From the NCBI GenBank assembly GCA_001724025.1, contig MEDJ01000016.1, positions 1 to 46,353 of the forward strand: a stretch of 46,353 nucleotides of DNA, written 5' to 3'. The stretch comes from Acidobacteria bacterium SCN 69-37. Lineage in GTDB: Bacteria; Acidobacteriota; Vicinamibacteria; Vicinamibacterales; SCN-69-37. A model generated the notes under the pieces. It saw only the letters and a program-made list of their open reading frames with translations, did not search any database and was not told where the DNA came from. This document shows, in pieces, positions 7,734 through 15,642 of this stretch (its first letter is position 1; every line of letters starts with the position of its first letter). A program made the position numbers and the translations under genes.

Positions 7734-9278
7734 ATGCTGAAGAAGCTGGTGATTGGCGTCGTGGCGCTGGTGATCGTGGCCGGGGCCCTGCTCTCCTGGC
7801 GGGCGCAGGCCATCTTCTCGAGCGATCTCGTCCGCACGACCGTCGCGGCCCAGTTGTCGCGCGCGCTCGGGCAGCCAGTCGAGGTCGGCGCAATCAGCGC
7901 CGCGATCTTCCCGCGCGTCACGATGGTGCTGTCCGACGTCCGCATCGGCGAGCCGGCGGCGATCACGCTCGCACGACTCGATGTGGGCGCCTCGGCCCGC
8001 GCCCTGCTCTCCCGGCGGATCGACGACGCCTCGCTGCGCGTCGACGGGGCGACGATTGCGCTGCCCCTGCCGGCGTTCGCCCTCGGCACCGACACGACAC
8101 CGACGCCGGCGGACGCCGACGAGGCGCCGATCACGCTCGGCTCGATTGACGAGATCGTGCTCGACGACGTGACGGTCACGAGCGGCGGACGCACGCTGCG
8201 CGGCGACGTGCGGATCGTGCCCGAGGGCGCCGGCCTGCGGATCGATCGCATGGCGTTGCGGCTCGACGAGACGCCTGTCGATGTCACCGGCACGATCACG
8301 AACCTCGAGGGCCCCGTCGGCACGCTTGCGTTGCGGGCCGCCTCGATCGACATGCTGGCGCTCCAGGCCTTCGCCACGGATTTCGCGGCGGGCGCGGGAC
8401 TGGGCGATCCCGCCTCTGCCCCCGCACCACAGGCCGCGGCCGGCGACAGCACGATGGACCTGCGCCTCGATCTCACAACCGACCGCGCCACGTTCGGCAC
8501 ACTGACGCTCGAAACGCTGGCCGGCGCCGCGCGCCTCACGAGCGGACGCCTCGCGATCGACACGCTGACCTTCGATCTGTTCGACGGGCACTACGCCGGG
8601 GCGATCGCCCTCGGTCTCGCCGACACGCCGACCTTCCAGCTCGACGGCACGCTGCGCGACATCAGCATGGCGGACCTGATGACGTGGGCCGGCCGTCCGG
8701 GCGCGATGACCGGCCGGCTCTCCGGCGCGGTGGACGTCACGGGAGCCGGCACGACGCCCGACGCCGTCATCGGGAGCACGACAGGCACCGCGCGCGTCGA
8801 CGTCACACAGGGCACGATTACCGGGCTCGCCCTCGTGCGCACCGTCGTCGTGGCGTCCTCGATGCGCGCGGGTGCGACGCCAGCGGCCCCGGACGACGGC
8901 AACGGCGAAGCGTTCTCCCGGATGGGCGCCTCGTTCACGATCGGGCAGGGCCTGGCGCGCACGACCGATCTGCGGTTCGAATCGAACGATGTGTCACTCG
9001 ACGGCGCCGGCCAGCTCGGGCTCGATGGCACGCACGTCGATCTGGCCGGACGCGTGCAGTTGTCCGAGGCCCTGACACAGCAGGCGGGCCGCGACCTCGT
9101 GCGGTACACGCAGCAGGATCGCCGCGTCACGATCCCGGTCACCATCACGGGATCGGCCGGCAACATGGACGTGCGGCTCGAGACGACAGACGTGCTGCGT
9201 CGAGCCATCACGAACAAGGCCGTCGAGGAAGCCGGCAGCGCGATCAGGCGTGGGCTCGGCGGCCTGCTCGGACGGTAG
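7734..9278 (+). CDS. AsmA family protein
   Basis: 514-aa protein. ATG 7734 is chosen over ATG 7701 because GGAGGGCAG lies at 7721-7729 and a possible -10 overlaps the upstream start. It opens with one N-terminal membrane segment (about residues 3-20, KKLVIGVVALVIVAGALLSW), leaving a large periplasmic part rich in short beta strands. The AsmA-type N-terminus reads VRTTVAAQLSRALGQPVEVGAIS, and the C-terminal part has GRLSGAVDVTGAGTTPDAVIGSTTGTARVDV, typical of AsmA/TamB-like proteins of the outer-membrane lipid-transport superfamily. A likely role is in envelope lipid homeostasis. Length is typical of shorter AsmA proteins. It is monocistronic and converges with the DinB-like gene, leaving only 6 bases between the stops. 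Confidence 0.85.
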   Translation: MLKKLVIGVVALVIVAGALLSWRAQAIFSSDLVRTTVAAQLSRALGQPVEVGAISAAIFPRVTMVLSDVRIGEPAAITLARLDVGASARALLSRRIDDASLRVDGATIALPLPAFALGTDTTPTPADADEAPITLGSIDEIVLDDVTVTSGGRTLRGDVRIVPEGAGLRIDRMALRLDETPVDVTGTITNLEGPVGTLALRAASIDMLALQAFATDFAAGAGLGDPASAPAPQAAAGDSTMDLRLDLTTDRATFGTLTLETLAGAARLTSGRLAIDTLTFDLFDGHYAGAIALGLADTPTFQLDGTLRDISMADLMTWAGRPGAMTGRLSGAVDVTGAGTTPDAVIGSTTGTARVDVTQGTITGLALVRTVVVASSMRAGATPAAPDDGNGEAFSRMGASFTIGQGLARTTDLRFESNDVSLDGAGQLGLDGTHVDLAGRVQLSEALTQQAGRDLVRYTQQDRRVTIPVTITGSAGNMDVRLETTDVLRRAITNKAVEEAGSAIRRGLGGLLGR

Positions 9279-9284
9279 GCCGCG

Positions 9285-9779
9285 CTATCCCTGCCAGGAT
9301 TCGTCGGCAGTGGGCCCGTACACCGACGGCACAGGCACGTCGAGCAGGCGGAGGTATACGGTCATCTGGCCGCGATGATGGCTGAGGTGCCCCATGTGCT
9401 GACGCACGACCGCGCGCCGCGGCAGCGTGAATGCCACGTGGCCGTGCACCTTCAGCGACCACGGCACGTCGTACTCCGCGTCGGTCGACGCTGCGATCGC
9501 CTCGCGCGCGCGGCGCACGTTCTCGTCGAACGTCTCGAGCAATGACGTCGTCGGCTGATTGCTGTAGCCGCCACCGGTGCCGAGCTCGAGTTCCGTGCTG
9601 GTGAGCGTCTGTCCGATCCAGCCGGGCATGCGCGCCAGCAGCTGCGCGAGATGCGCAAGCGAGAACGACTTCGGGTGCGGTTTCCAGTCCGGATTCCCGT
9701 CGGGCACGCGCTCGAGCACGCGGCGCGTGCTGGCCATTTCCTGATCGAACTCCGGCAGCAATACGGCGGCCATGCTCAT
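9285..9779 (-). CDS. DinB family (YfiT/DinB-like) metal-dependent protein
   Basis: 164-aa four-helix-bundle protein. ATG 9779 follows GGAGGAATCCCC; a second in-frame ATG is at 9773. The C-terminal motif HMGHLSHHRGQM is the classic DinB metal-binding helix (HxxHHRGQ), and an N-terminal His in SLAHLAQLL provides the other ligand. DinB-fold proteins include bacillithiol- or mycothiol-dependent transferases and many members of unknown function, so no substrate is assigned. It is the last gene of the minus-strand unit starting at hldD, 34 bases after the zinc-ribbon gene. Confidence 0.85.
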   Translation of the reverse strand: MSMAAVLLPEFDQEMASTRRVLERVPDGNPDWKPHPKSFSLAHLAQLLARMPGWIGQTLTSTELELGTGGGYSNQPTTSLLETFDENVRRAREAIAASTDAEYDVPWSLKVHGHVAFTLPRRAVVRQHMGHLSHHRGQMTVYLRLLDVPVPSVYGPTADESWQG

Positions 9780-9813
9780 GGGGATTCCTCCGTGTTCGGG
9801 CCGGGGCCCGCAG

Positions 9814-10056
9814 TTACCACTCGTTGTCGCCGGACTCGATCGCGCGGTCTGGGCCGTGACTGCCGGACGCCGCCAGGGATCTGCCGGCGTCATACCGCGT
9901 CACCGCCGCGACGTCCGGACGACGCGCCTCGGCCGCGCGGCCGTGCGCCGCGATCGCGGCGAGCAGGCTCTGGCCGCAGCCGCATCGCTGCGGATACGGC
10001 TCTTCCTGCTTCTTCCGGCAGTTCGGACAGCGAACGGTCGTCGAGGGCATGGGCAT
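9814..10056 (-). CDS. Small zinc-ribbon protein
   Basis: 80-aa predicted protein starting at ATG 10056 (or ATG 10050). The N-terminus carries CPNC followed after ten residues by CGCG (VRCPNCRKKQEE, then QRCGCGQSL), a probable single zinc ribbon. The remainder is Ala/Arg-rich and probably disordered. No family was recognised beyond the ribbon. It lies 59 bases after the rocD stop and 34 bases before the DinB-like gene, so co-transcription is likely. The ribosome site is weak and codon use is like its neighbours. Confidence 0.6.
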   Translation of the reverse strand: MPMPSTTVRCPNCRKKQEEPYPQRCGCGQSLLAAIAAHGRAAEARRPDVAAVTRYDAGRSLAASGSHGPDRAIESGDNEW

Positions 10057-10115
10057 CCGCTCGACAGAGGATACAACGGCCGGGGCAGGAGCCCGGGCCG
10101 GCACCAGGCCGACGC

Positions 10116-11339
10116 CTACGCGTTCCGAACTGGCGCGGTCAACACCTCGCGGACCTGATCGACCATCCAGAGCAGGTCGGTCTCCTCGATGACCAGCGGC
10201 GGCGCCAGCCGGATCACGCGCTCGTGCGTTTCCTTGCAGAGCACGCCGCGCTCGAGCAGGCGTTCGCAGTAGGCCCGCGCCGGCTCGCGCAGTTCGATGC
10301 CGGCCAGCAGGCCGATTCCGCGAATCGCCTGGATGACGGGACTCTCGATGGTCCGCAGCGCATCGAGCAGGACCTGGCCGAGCTTCGCGCTGCGCTCGAT
10401 CAGCTGTTCGTCGCGCAGGACCTGCAGGGCCGCGCGCGCCACGGCCGCGCCGAGCGGATTGCCGCCGAACGTGCTGCCATGGCTGCCGGGCGTGAACAGT
10501 TCCATCACCTCGCGTCGTCCCACGCAGGCCGACACCGGATAGAAGCCGCCCGACAGGGCCTTGCCGAGGATGTAAAGGTCCGGCTGGACGTCCTCGTGAT
10601 CGCAGGCGAACCACGCGCCGGTCCGGCCCAGCCCCGTCTGGATCTCGTCGGCGACGAGCAGCACGCGACGATCGCGGCACACATCCGCCGCCGCACGCAG
10701 GAACCCGGCCGGCGGCATCAGGATGCCGCCCTCGCACTGAATCGGCTCGAACAGGAACGCGCACGTGTTCGGCGTGATCGCGGCCTCGAGCGCGGCCAGG
10801 TCGCCGTACGGCACGCTGACGAATCCCGGTGTGAACGGCCCGAATCCGCGCTTGTAATCCTCATCGGACGAGAACCCGATGATCGTCGTCGTGCGGCCGT
10901 GGAAGTTGCCGCCGCAGACGATGATCTCCGCGGCCCCGTCCGGGATGCCCTTCCGGGCGTAGCCCCACTGGCGCGCCGCCTTGATGGCCGTCTCCACGGC
11001 TTCGGCGCCCGAGTTCATCGGCAGCACGACGTCGAGCCGGCAGATCGCCGCCAGGTCCTGACAGAAGAGCGGCAGCTGATCGTTGCGGAACGCCCGCGAG
11101 GTCAGCGTGACGCGCGACGCCTGCTCGATGAACACCTTCAGGATGGCCGGATGGACGTGCCCCTGGTTGAGCGCGGAATAGGCGCTGAGGCAGTCGAGAT
11201 AGCGCCGCCCCTCGACGTCGGTCACCCAGGCCCCCTGCGCGTGCGCGACGACGATCGGCAACGGGTGGTAGTTGTGCGCCCCCCACGTATCCTCGATAGC
11301 GAGCAGTTCTGCGGTGCGGGTCTGGGAACTCGTCGTCAT
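10116..11339 (-). CDS. rocD: Ornithine aminotransferase
   Basis: 407-aa class III PLP aminotransferase converting ornithine and 2-oxoglutarate to glutamate-5-semialdehyde and glutamate. Ornithine-aminotransferase hallmarks include the N-terminal NYHPLPIV and YLDCLSAYSALNQGH, the SGAEAVETAIK block (about 110-120), GNFHGRT, ADEIQTGLGRTG and the PLP lysine at residue 260 in ILGKALSGGFYP. Length fits the family. Its ATG overlaps the proC stop by 4 nt (ATGA), so translation is probably coupled. The product cyclises spontaneously to pyrroline-5-carboxylate, the substrate of the adjacent ProC, which makes a direct ornithine-to-proline route. Acetylornithine aminotransferase is less likely given the N-terminal signature. 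Confidence 0.93.
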   Translation of the reverse strand: MTTSSQTRTAELLAIEDTWGAHNYHPLPIVVAHAQGAWVTDVEGRRYLDCLSAYSALNQGHVHPAILKVFIEQASRVTLTSRAFRNDQLPLFCQDLAAICRLDVVLPMNSGAEAVETAIKAARQWGYARKGIPDGAAEIIVCGGNFHGRTTTIIGFSSDEDYKRGFGPFTPGFVSVPYGDLAALEAAITPNTCAFLFEPIQCEGGILMPPAGFLRAAADVCRDRRVLLVADEIQTGLGRTGAWFACDHEDVQPDLYILGKALSGGFYPVSACVGRREVMELFTPGSHGSTFGGNPLGAAVARAALQVLRDEQLIERSAKLGQVLLDALRTIESPVIQAIRGIGLLAGIELREPARAYCERLLERGVLCKETHERVIRLAPPLVIEETDLLWMVDQVREVLTAPVRNA

Positions 11340-12205
11340 GCGCGGTCGCCTGTCTTCCTGGTCGTGGATGCGGAACGGCCGAGATCTTCGACGATGCGCG
11401 TGGCTTCCTCTACCGCGCGAGCGAACACCGATCGGATCTTGCCGTCCTCGAGCATCAGCAACCCGCCAATCGTACACCCGGCCGGCGTCGTGACGTCATC
11501 GCGCAGCGACGCCGGGTGCCGGCCCGTCGCCTGCACCATGCGCGCGGCCCCGAGCATGGTCTGCGCCACGAGGGTCAATGCCAGATCGCGCGGCAGGCCG
11601 ACACGCACGCCGCCGTCGGCCAGCGCCTCCATCACCAGATACATGTACGCCGGTCCGCTGCCGCTCAGCGCGGTGATGGCGTTGCAATAGGTCTCGTCGA
11701 CCACCTCGCACCGGCCCACGGCCGCGAACACCCGCCGCGCCGTCTCGAGGTGATCCGTCGTCGCATCGCGGCCGCGGCAGACCACGGTCATGCCCTCGCC
11801 GACGACAGCCGGCGTGTTCGGCATGGCGCGGACCCACGGATTGGGCAACGCGAGCGCGGCCTCGAGCTGTGCGGTGGTCACCCCGGCCAGGATCGAGATG
11901 AAGAGCGTCGACGAGGCGGGCCCCGACGCGCGCGCCGTGGCCATCGTCGGCACGATCTGCGACGGCTTCACGCACACGAGCACGACGTCGGTCTGCGCCA
12001 GTTCGTGCCGGTAGTCTTCGCTGACCGCCACGCCCAGATCGCGCGCCACGACCTCTCGCGTTTCGGGGCTGCGATCGGCCGCCCAGATTTGATCGCGCGT
12101 CAACAACCCCGCCGACAGCAGCCCCTTCATCAGCGCCTGTCCCATGACGCCCGCGCCAATGACCCCGAGCTTGCGCCCGGCCGGAACCAGTGTGCCCGCT
12201 TCCAT
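11336..12205 (-). CDS. proC: Pyrroline-5-carboxylate reductase
   Basis: 289-aa NAD(P)H-dependent enzyme catalysing the last step of proline synthesis. The Rossmann motif GVIGAGVMG (14-22) is followed by VLVCVKPSQI and AMPNTPAVVGEG. The C-terminal P5CR signature runs from ALSGSGPAYMYL through DDVTTPAGCTIGGL. ATG 12205 follows GGAAGGGG. It starts 14 bases after the dprE2-like stop, and its own stop overlaps the rocD start. The pairing of proC with rocD inside an envelope-sugar operon is unusual. Confidence 0.95.
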   Translation of the reverse strand: MEAGTLVPAGRKLGVIGAGVMGQALMKGLLSAGLLTRDQIWAADRSPETREVVARDLGVAVSEDYRHELAQTDVVLVCVKPSQIVPTMATARASGPASSTLFISILAGVTTAQLEAALALPNPWVRAMPNTPAVVGEGMTVVCRGRDATTDHLETARRVFAAVGRCEVVDETYCNAITALSGSGPAYMYLVMEALADGGVRVGLPRDLALTLVAQTMLGAARMVQATGRHPASLRDDVTTPAGCTIGGLLMLEDGKIRSVFARAVEEATRIVEDLGRSASTTRKTGDRA

Positions 12206-12219
12206 CGATATCCCCTTCC

Positions 12220-12957
12220 TCAGAATCCTATCCGCCGCATGACCGCCCTCGGCAGCCGGCGGATCACGAACATCACGAGTGCCCAGATCGCGGGCGTATA
12301 CACCACGGGCGTGCCGCGATCGATCGCCCGGACGATGTCGCGGGCGACCTGATCGGGCTCGCCGGCGAAGGGCGGCGGACGCAGGCCGGCCGTCATGCCC
12401 GTCTTCACGAATCCCGGCTTCACGCACACCACCCGGAGACCCGCGCCGCGATACTTGTGGTCGAGCCCTTCCAGGTACTGCGAGAGGCCGGCCTTGCTGG
12501 CGCCGTACAGAATGACCGGTGTGCGCCCGCGATCCCCGGCCACGGAACTGACCACGCACAGCGTGCCGCCGCGCGGCAGCAGATACGGTCGCGCGTGCTC
12601 GCAGAAGACGACGGTGTGCGCGAAATTGAGCGTCAGCAGGCGGCGCGTGCGGTCGAGATCGCGCTCGAGCACGTCCTGCGTCGCGAAGTCCGCCGCCGTC
12701 ACGACGACCGTGTCGATGGTGCCCAGCGCCTCGGCCGCCGCGGCCAGCGCGGGGGCGAAGGTGTCGGGATCGGCCAGGTCGCAGACGGCCGTCCCGGCCG
12801 CCACGGCGCGGCCCGCGCGGACGTCGAGATCGGCCGCGCTCCTGGCCAGATCGGCCGCGTCGCGTCCGAGCAGGAACACACGGTCCCCCCGCGCGGCACA
12901 GCGACGCGCCACCGCCCGGCCGATGCCCTTCGTCCCTCCCAGAATCACGACGGTCAC
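12220..12957 (-). CDS. dprE2: DprE2-like short-chain dehydrogenase (decaprenylphosphoryl-2-keto-ribose reductase type)
   Basis: 245-aa SDR starting at GTG 12957, which overlaps the stop of the upstream FAD oxidase gene by 4 nt (GTGA). The nucleotide-binding motif is ILGGTKGIG. The active site has Ser in CVVSSVAGDRGR and Tyr/Lys in YGASKAGL. Compared with mycobacterial DprE2 as I recall it, the shared features go beyond the SDR core: SSxAGxRxR, YGxSKAGLxxYLxGL, a VKPGFVKTGM-type segment, and a hydrophobic C-terminal anchor ending in RRLPRAVMRRI. With DprE1 it epimerises polyprenylphosphoryl-ribose to polyprenylphosphoryl-arabinose, the donor for arabinosylation. The partner gene lies immediately upstream, which supports the assignment. 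The exact lipid carrier is unknown. Confidence 0.87.
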   Translation of the reverse strand: MTVVILGGTKGIGRAVARRCAARGDRVFLLGRDAADLARSAADLDVRAGRAVAAGTAVCDLADPDTFAPALAAAAEALGTIDTVVVTAADFATQDVLERDLDRTRRLLTLNFAHTVVFCEHARPYLLPRGGTLCVVSSVAGDRGRTPVILYGASKAGLSQYLEGLDHKYRGAGLRVVCVKPGFVKTGMTAGLRPPPFAGEPDQVARDIVRAIDRGTPVVYTPAIWALVMFVIRRLPRAVMRRIGF

Positions 12958-14276
12958 GATGGATCTCCGAACAGCCGGATCGACTGCTGACTGCGAATCC
13001 GGCCGTCCGGATCCCACCGGCGCCGGATGGTCTCGAACTCGGACAGCCGCGGCTCCATCGCGCGGAAGTGTTCGGCGCGCGTGTACGCGTCCTTCGCGAG
13101 ATAGACGCGCCCACCGGCCTCCACCACGAACGCGTTGAGCGCATCGACCACCTGCTGCGTGTCGTCGCGCACGGGCAGATCGAGCGCAACCGAGACGCCC
13201 GACAGCGGGAAGGACAGCAGCCCGTCGCCCTGGGGACCGCAATCCTTGATCACGCAGAGAAACGACGCCGCGCCGAAACGGCTCATGAGGACGAGCAGGT
13301 CGTGGACCGCTCGTGCGCCGGCCGACTCGGGCAGGACGCACTGGTACTGCGTGAATCCCGATCGCCCGTAGAGCCGGTTCCAGTGGTGGACCGAGTCGAG
13401 CGGATAGAAGAACGACTCGGGGTGCACGATGCGCGCGCGGGGCGTCGTGCGGTGGACGCGGTAGTAGACCGCGTTGAAGAGACGCCCGATCGTCGTGCCC
13501 ATCACCCACGAGGGACACGACACCGGCACGGAGAGCCGTCGCAGCCGGCGCGGAAAGCGCTGCGGCGCCTCGTCGGCCGTGGCCCAGCGTCCGGAGAACA
13601 GGACGCCGCGTCCCAGGCGCGGTCCCGTCGAGAGGCAGTCGATCCAGCCCATCGTGAACGGCCAGATCGCCGCCGCCGACTTGAGGGCGCCGACGAACGC
13701 GTCGATGTTCGGAATCCGCCGCGTCTCACCGATGATCCAGGGAGACGGCACGCGCACCAGCCGCAGCGTGACCTCGACGATGTGCCCGGTCAGGCCCATG
13801 CCGCCGATGGTCGCGCGGAACAGGTCCGCGTGGGCGGTGCGCGAGCAGCGCACGATCTCGCCGCCGGCCACGCGCAGGACGATCGCCCGCACGTGCGCGC
13901 CGATCGTCCCCGCGCGATGGTGATTCTTGCCGTGGACGTCGGCCGCCACCATGCCGCCCAGCGTCACGAACTGCGTGCCCGGCGAGACGGGCGTGAACCA
14001 GCCGCGCGGCAGGAAGGTATCCCACAAGTCGTAGAGACAATAGCCAGCCTCGGCCGTCAGGTCGCCCGTGGCCTCGTCGAACGCCAGCAGCCTGTCGGCC
14101 AGGACCGTGCTCGCGACAACGGGCTGGCTGGCGGGGGGCAGGGACGAATCGCCGTAGGACCGCCCCAGGCCGCGTGACAGCGGCACGTCGGCCGTCAGCG
14201 CCAGCAGATCCTCCGACCGCTGTTCGGTGCCGTCGACAGAGGTGCCCCCCCATCCCGAGATCCGGGCGACGGACAT
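12954..14276 (-). CDS. dprE1: DprE1-like FAD-linked oxidase (decaprenylphosphoryl-ribose 2'-oxidase type)
   Basis: 440-aa VAO-fold flavoenzyme from ATG 14276; an in-frame TTG at 14297 would overlap the hldD stop by 4 nt and is an alternative start. DprE1 signatures are clear: SRGLGRSYGD, GGMVAADVHGKNHHRAGTIG (FAD pocket), WNRLYGRSGFTQYQCV, and YLAKD carrying the active-site lysine equivalent to Lys418 of M. tuberculosis. The residue equivalent to Cys387, 31 residues before that lysine, is Ala here (codon 13185-13187, in SGVSVALDLPV). It oxidises polyprenylphosphoryl-ribose to the 2-keto form, which DprE2 reduces. No DPPR synthase (UbiA-like) gene is in this window. Confidence 0.9.
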   Translation of the reverse strand: MSVARISGWGGTSVDGTEQRSEDLLALTADVPLSRGLGRSYGDSSLPPASQPVVASTVLADRLLAFDEATGDLTAEAGYCLYDLWDTFLPRGWFTPVSPGTQFVTLGGMVAADVHGKNHHRAGTIGAHVRAIVLRVAGGEIVRCSRTAHADLFRATIGGMGLTGHIVEVTLRLVRVPSPWIIGETRRIPNIDAFVGALKSAAAIWPFTMGWIDCLSTGPRLGRGVLFSGRWATADEAPQRFPRRLRRLSVPVSCPSWVMGTTIGRLFNAVYYRVHRTTPRARIVHPESFFYPLDSVHHWNRLYGRSGFTQYQCVLPESAGARAVHDLLVLMSRFGAASFLCVIKDCGPQGDGLLSFPLSGVSVALDLPVRDDTQQVVDALNAFVVEAGGRVYLAKDAYTRAEHFRAMEPRLSEFETIRRRWDPDGRIRSQQSIRLFGDPS

Positions 14277-14293
14277 CGCCGGTGCCGCGCGCG

Positions 14294-15295
14294 TCAACAG
14301 CCGGGCCCCGCCTCGAGCGCCGTCACGTACTGTCGCACCCCTTCCTCGAGCGAGGTGGTCCGCCGCACGTAGCCGGCCGCCGCCAGCCGCCCCATCGTGG
14401 CCTGGGTGAAGTACTGATAGTGCGCGCGGATGTCGGGCGGCGTGTCGATGAAGTCGATGCGTTCGGGCTCCCCCAGCGCCGTGAACGTGGCCCGCGCGAG
14501 ATCGAGGAAGGTCCGCCCGCGCCCGCTGCCGAGATTGAAGATGCCGCGCGCGGGCGGACGCTCGACCAGCGCCAGCAGCGTATCGACCACGTCGTCGACG
14601 AACACGAAGTCGCGGGCCTGGTGGCCGTCGGCAATCCCGTCGCGGTGACTGCGGAACAGGCGGAGGCGGCCGGCCGCGCGAATCTGATCGAACGCCTGGA
14701 GCACCACGCTAGCCATCGGGCCCTTGTGGCGCTCGCCGTAGCCGTAGACGTTGAAGAACTTGAGACCGCACCAGTGCGCCGGCGCCCGACCCTCGCGCGC
14801 TTCGGCCAGCGCCCACACGTCAAACTGCTGCTTCGAGTCCCCGTAGGCGTTGAGCGGCACCAGACGCGCGATCAGCGTCTCGTCATCGTCGTACCCGAGG
14901 CGGCCATCGCCATAGGTGGCCGCGCTGCTGGCGTAGATGAACGGCACGCCGTGCGTCCGGGCATACTGCCAGAGGCGCTGCGATGCCTCGAGGTTCGTGG
15001 CGGTGAGATACGCCCTGTCGGTCTCGCGCGTATCGGTGCAGGCCCCCAGGTGCACGATGGCGGCCAGCGGCGGCGCGGTGGTGAGCCAGGCGTCGAGCCG
15101 ATCGGTCGCGACGATCCGGTCCGGATCGACAGGCGCGTGTTCGGCGCGTTCCGTGAAGTAGCGCGGCGTGTCGACGGCGATCACCGGCCAGCCTGCTGCC
15201 CGGCACGCCTCGAGGCAGCGGGCGCCGATGAATCCGGCCGCGCCGGTGACGAGGACCGGCTTCAGGGCATCGGCGTCATGAGCGGGATGGGTCAT
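14294..15295 (-). CDS. hldD: ADP-L-glycero-D-manno-heptose 6-epimerase
   Basis: 333-aa extended SDR, starting at ATG 15295. The motif VTGAAGFIG binds NADP. HldD-specific blocks include GACTDTRETD, FIYASSAATYGDG (Ser and Tyr region), FNVYGYGERHKGPMASV, ARDFVFVDDVVD, GIFNLGSGRGRTF and the C-terminal YFTQATMGRLAAAGY. It makes the heptose donor for lipopolysaccharide inner core, so the organism should have a heptose-containing LPS. It is the first gene of the minus-strand unit; the stop at 14294 lies in or next to the start region of dprE1. The frame is open further upstream, but no better start is seen. Confidence 0.93.
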   Translation of the reverse strand: MTHPAHDADALKPVLVTGAAGFIGARCLEACRAAGWPVIAVDTPRYFTERAEHAPVDPDRIVATDRLDAWLTTAPPLAAIVHLGACTDTRETDRAYLTATNLEASQRLWQYARTHGVPFIYASSAATYGDGRLGYDDDETLIARLVPLNAYGDSKQQFDVWALAEAREGRAPAHWCGLKFFNVYGYGERHKGPMASVVLQAFDQIRAAGRLRLFRSHRDGIADGHQARDFVFVDDVVDTLLALVERPPARGIFNLGSGRGRTFLDLARATFTALGEPERIDFIDTPPDIRAHYQYFTQATMGRLAAAGYVRRTTSLEEGVRQYVTALEAGPGC

Positions 15296-15642
15296 ACGTC
15301 GGTCGATCGCCCCGGGCGTCTCCTGCGAGGGCGGCGCAGTCCCGACGACAGTCGGCCCGAGGGACGGGGCCCACAGTGTACCACCGGCTCGCCGCGCGTC
15401 GGGCCCGGGGCCCCCGGAGGCCCCTCGCGCCGGCGACGGCATCCGTTCCCCGGCCGGCCACCCAGTCGATTGGTCTGACCACAGGGCCCCTGAAGAACCG
15501 TCGCCAGACCTCTGCGCGCGCGGGCGGATCGTGCCACGCTCCATCATCGAGAATCGCTGAATCTGGCTGAAAAACCGCGACATCGGACGCCGGACGGCCT
15601 GCCTCACCAGACGTCGCGTCCCGGCATGCGCCCCCCGATCTC
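15296..15642. other. Divergent intergenic region between hldD and the double TetR gene
   Basis: About 350 bases with no recognisable gene. It must hold the promoter of the hldD operon (minus) and of the TetR-like gene (plus). GGTCTGACCACAGG near 15470-15483 and a GC-rich inverted stretch near 15405-15425 are visible, but no clear promoter hexamers or operator could be assigned. Confidence 0.5.

Noticed and set aside
7198-7893. Minus-strand frames in the 7.2-7.9 kb gap
   Set aside because: Low-complexity Arg/Pro/Ser-rich translations through REP-like repeats, with no ribosome site and no domain; part lies antisense to the AsmA-like gene.
9651-11690. Long plus-strand open frame (about 679 codons) opposite rocD/proC
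   Set aside because: No family resemblance, very Arg/His-rich, and fully antisense to well-supported genes.
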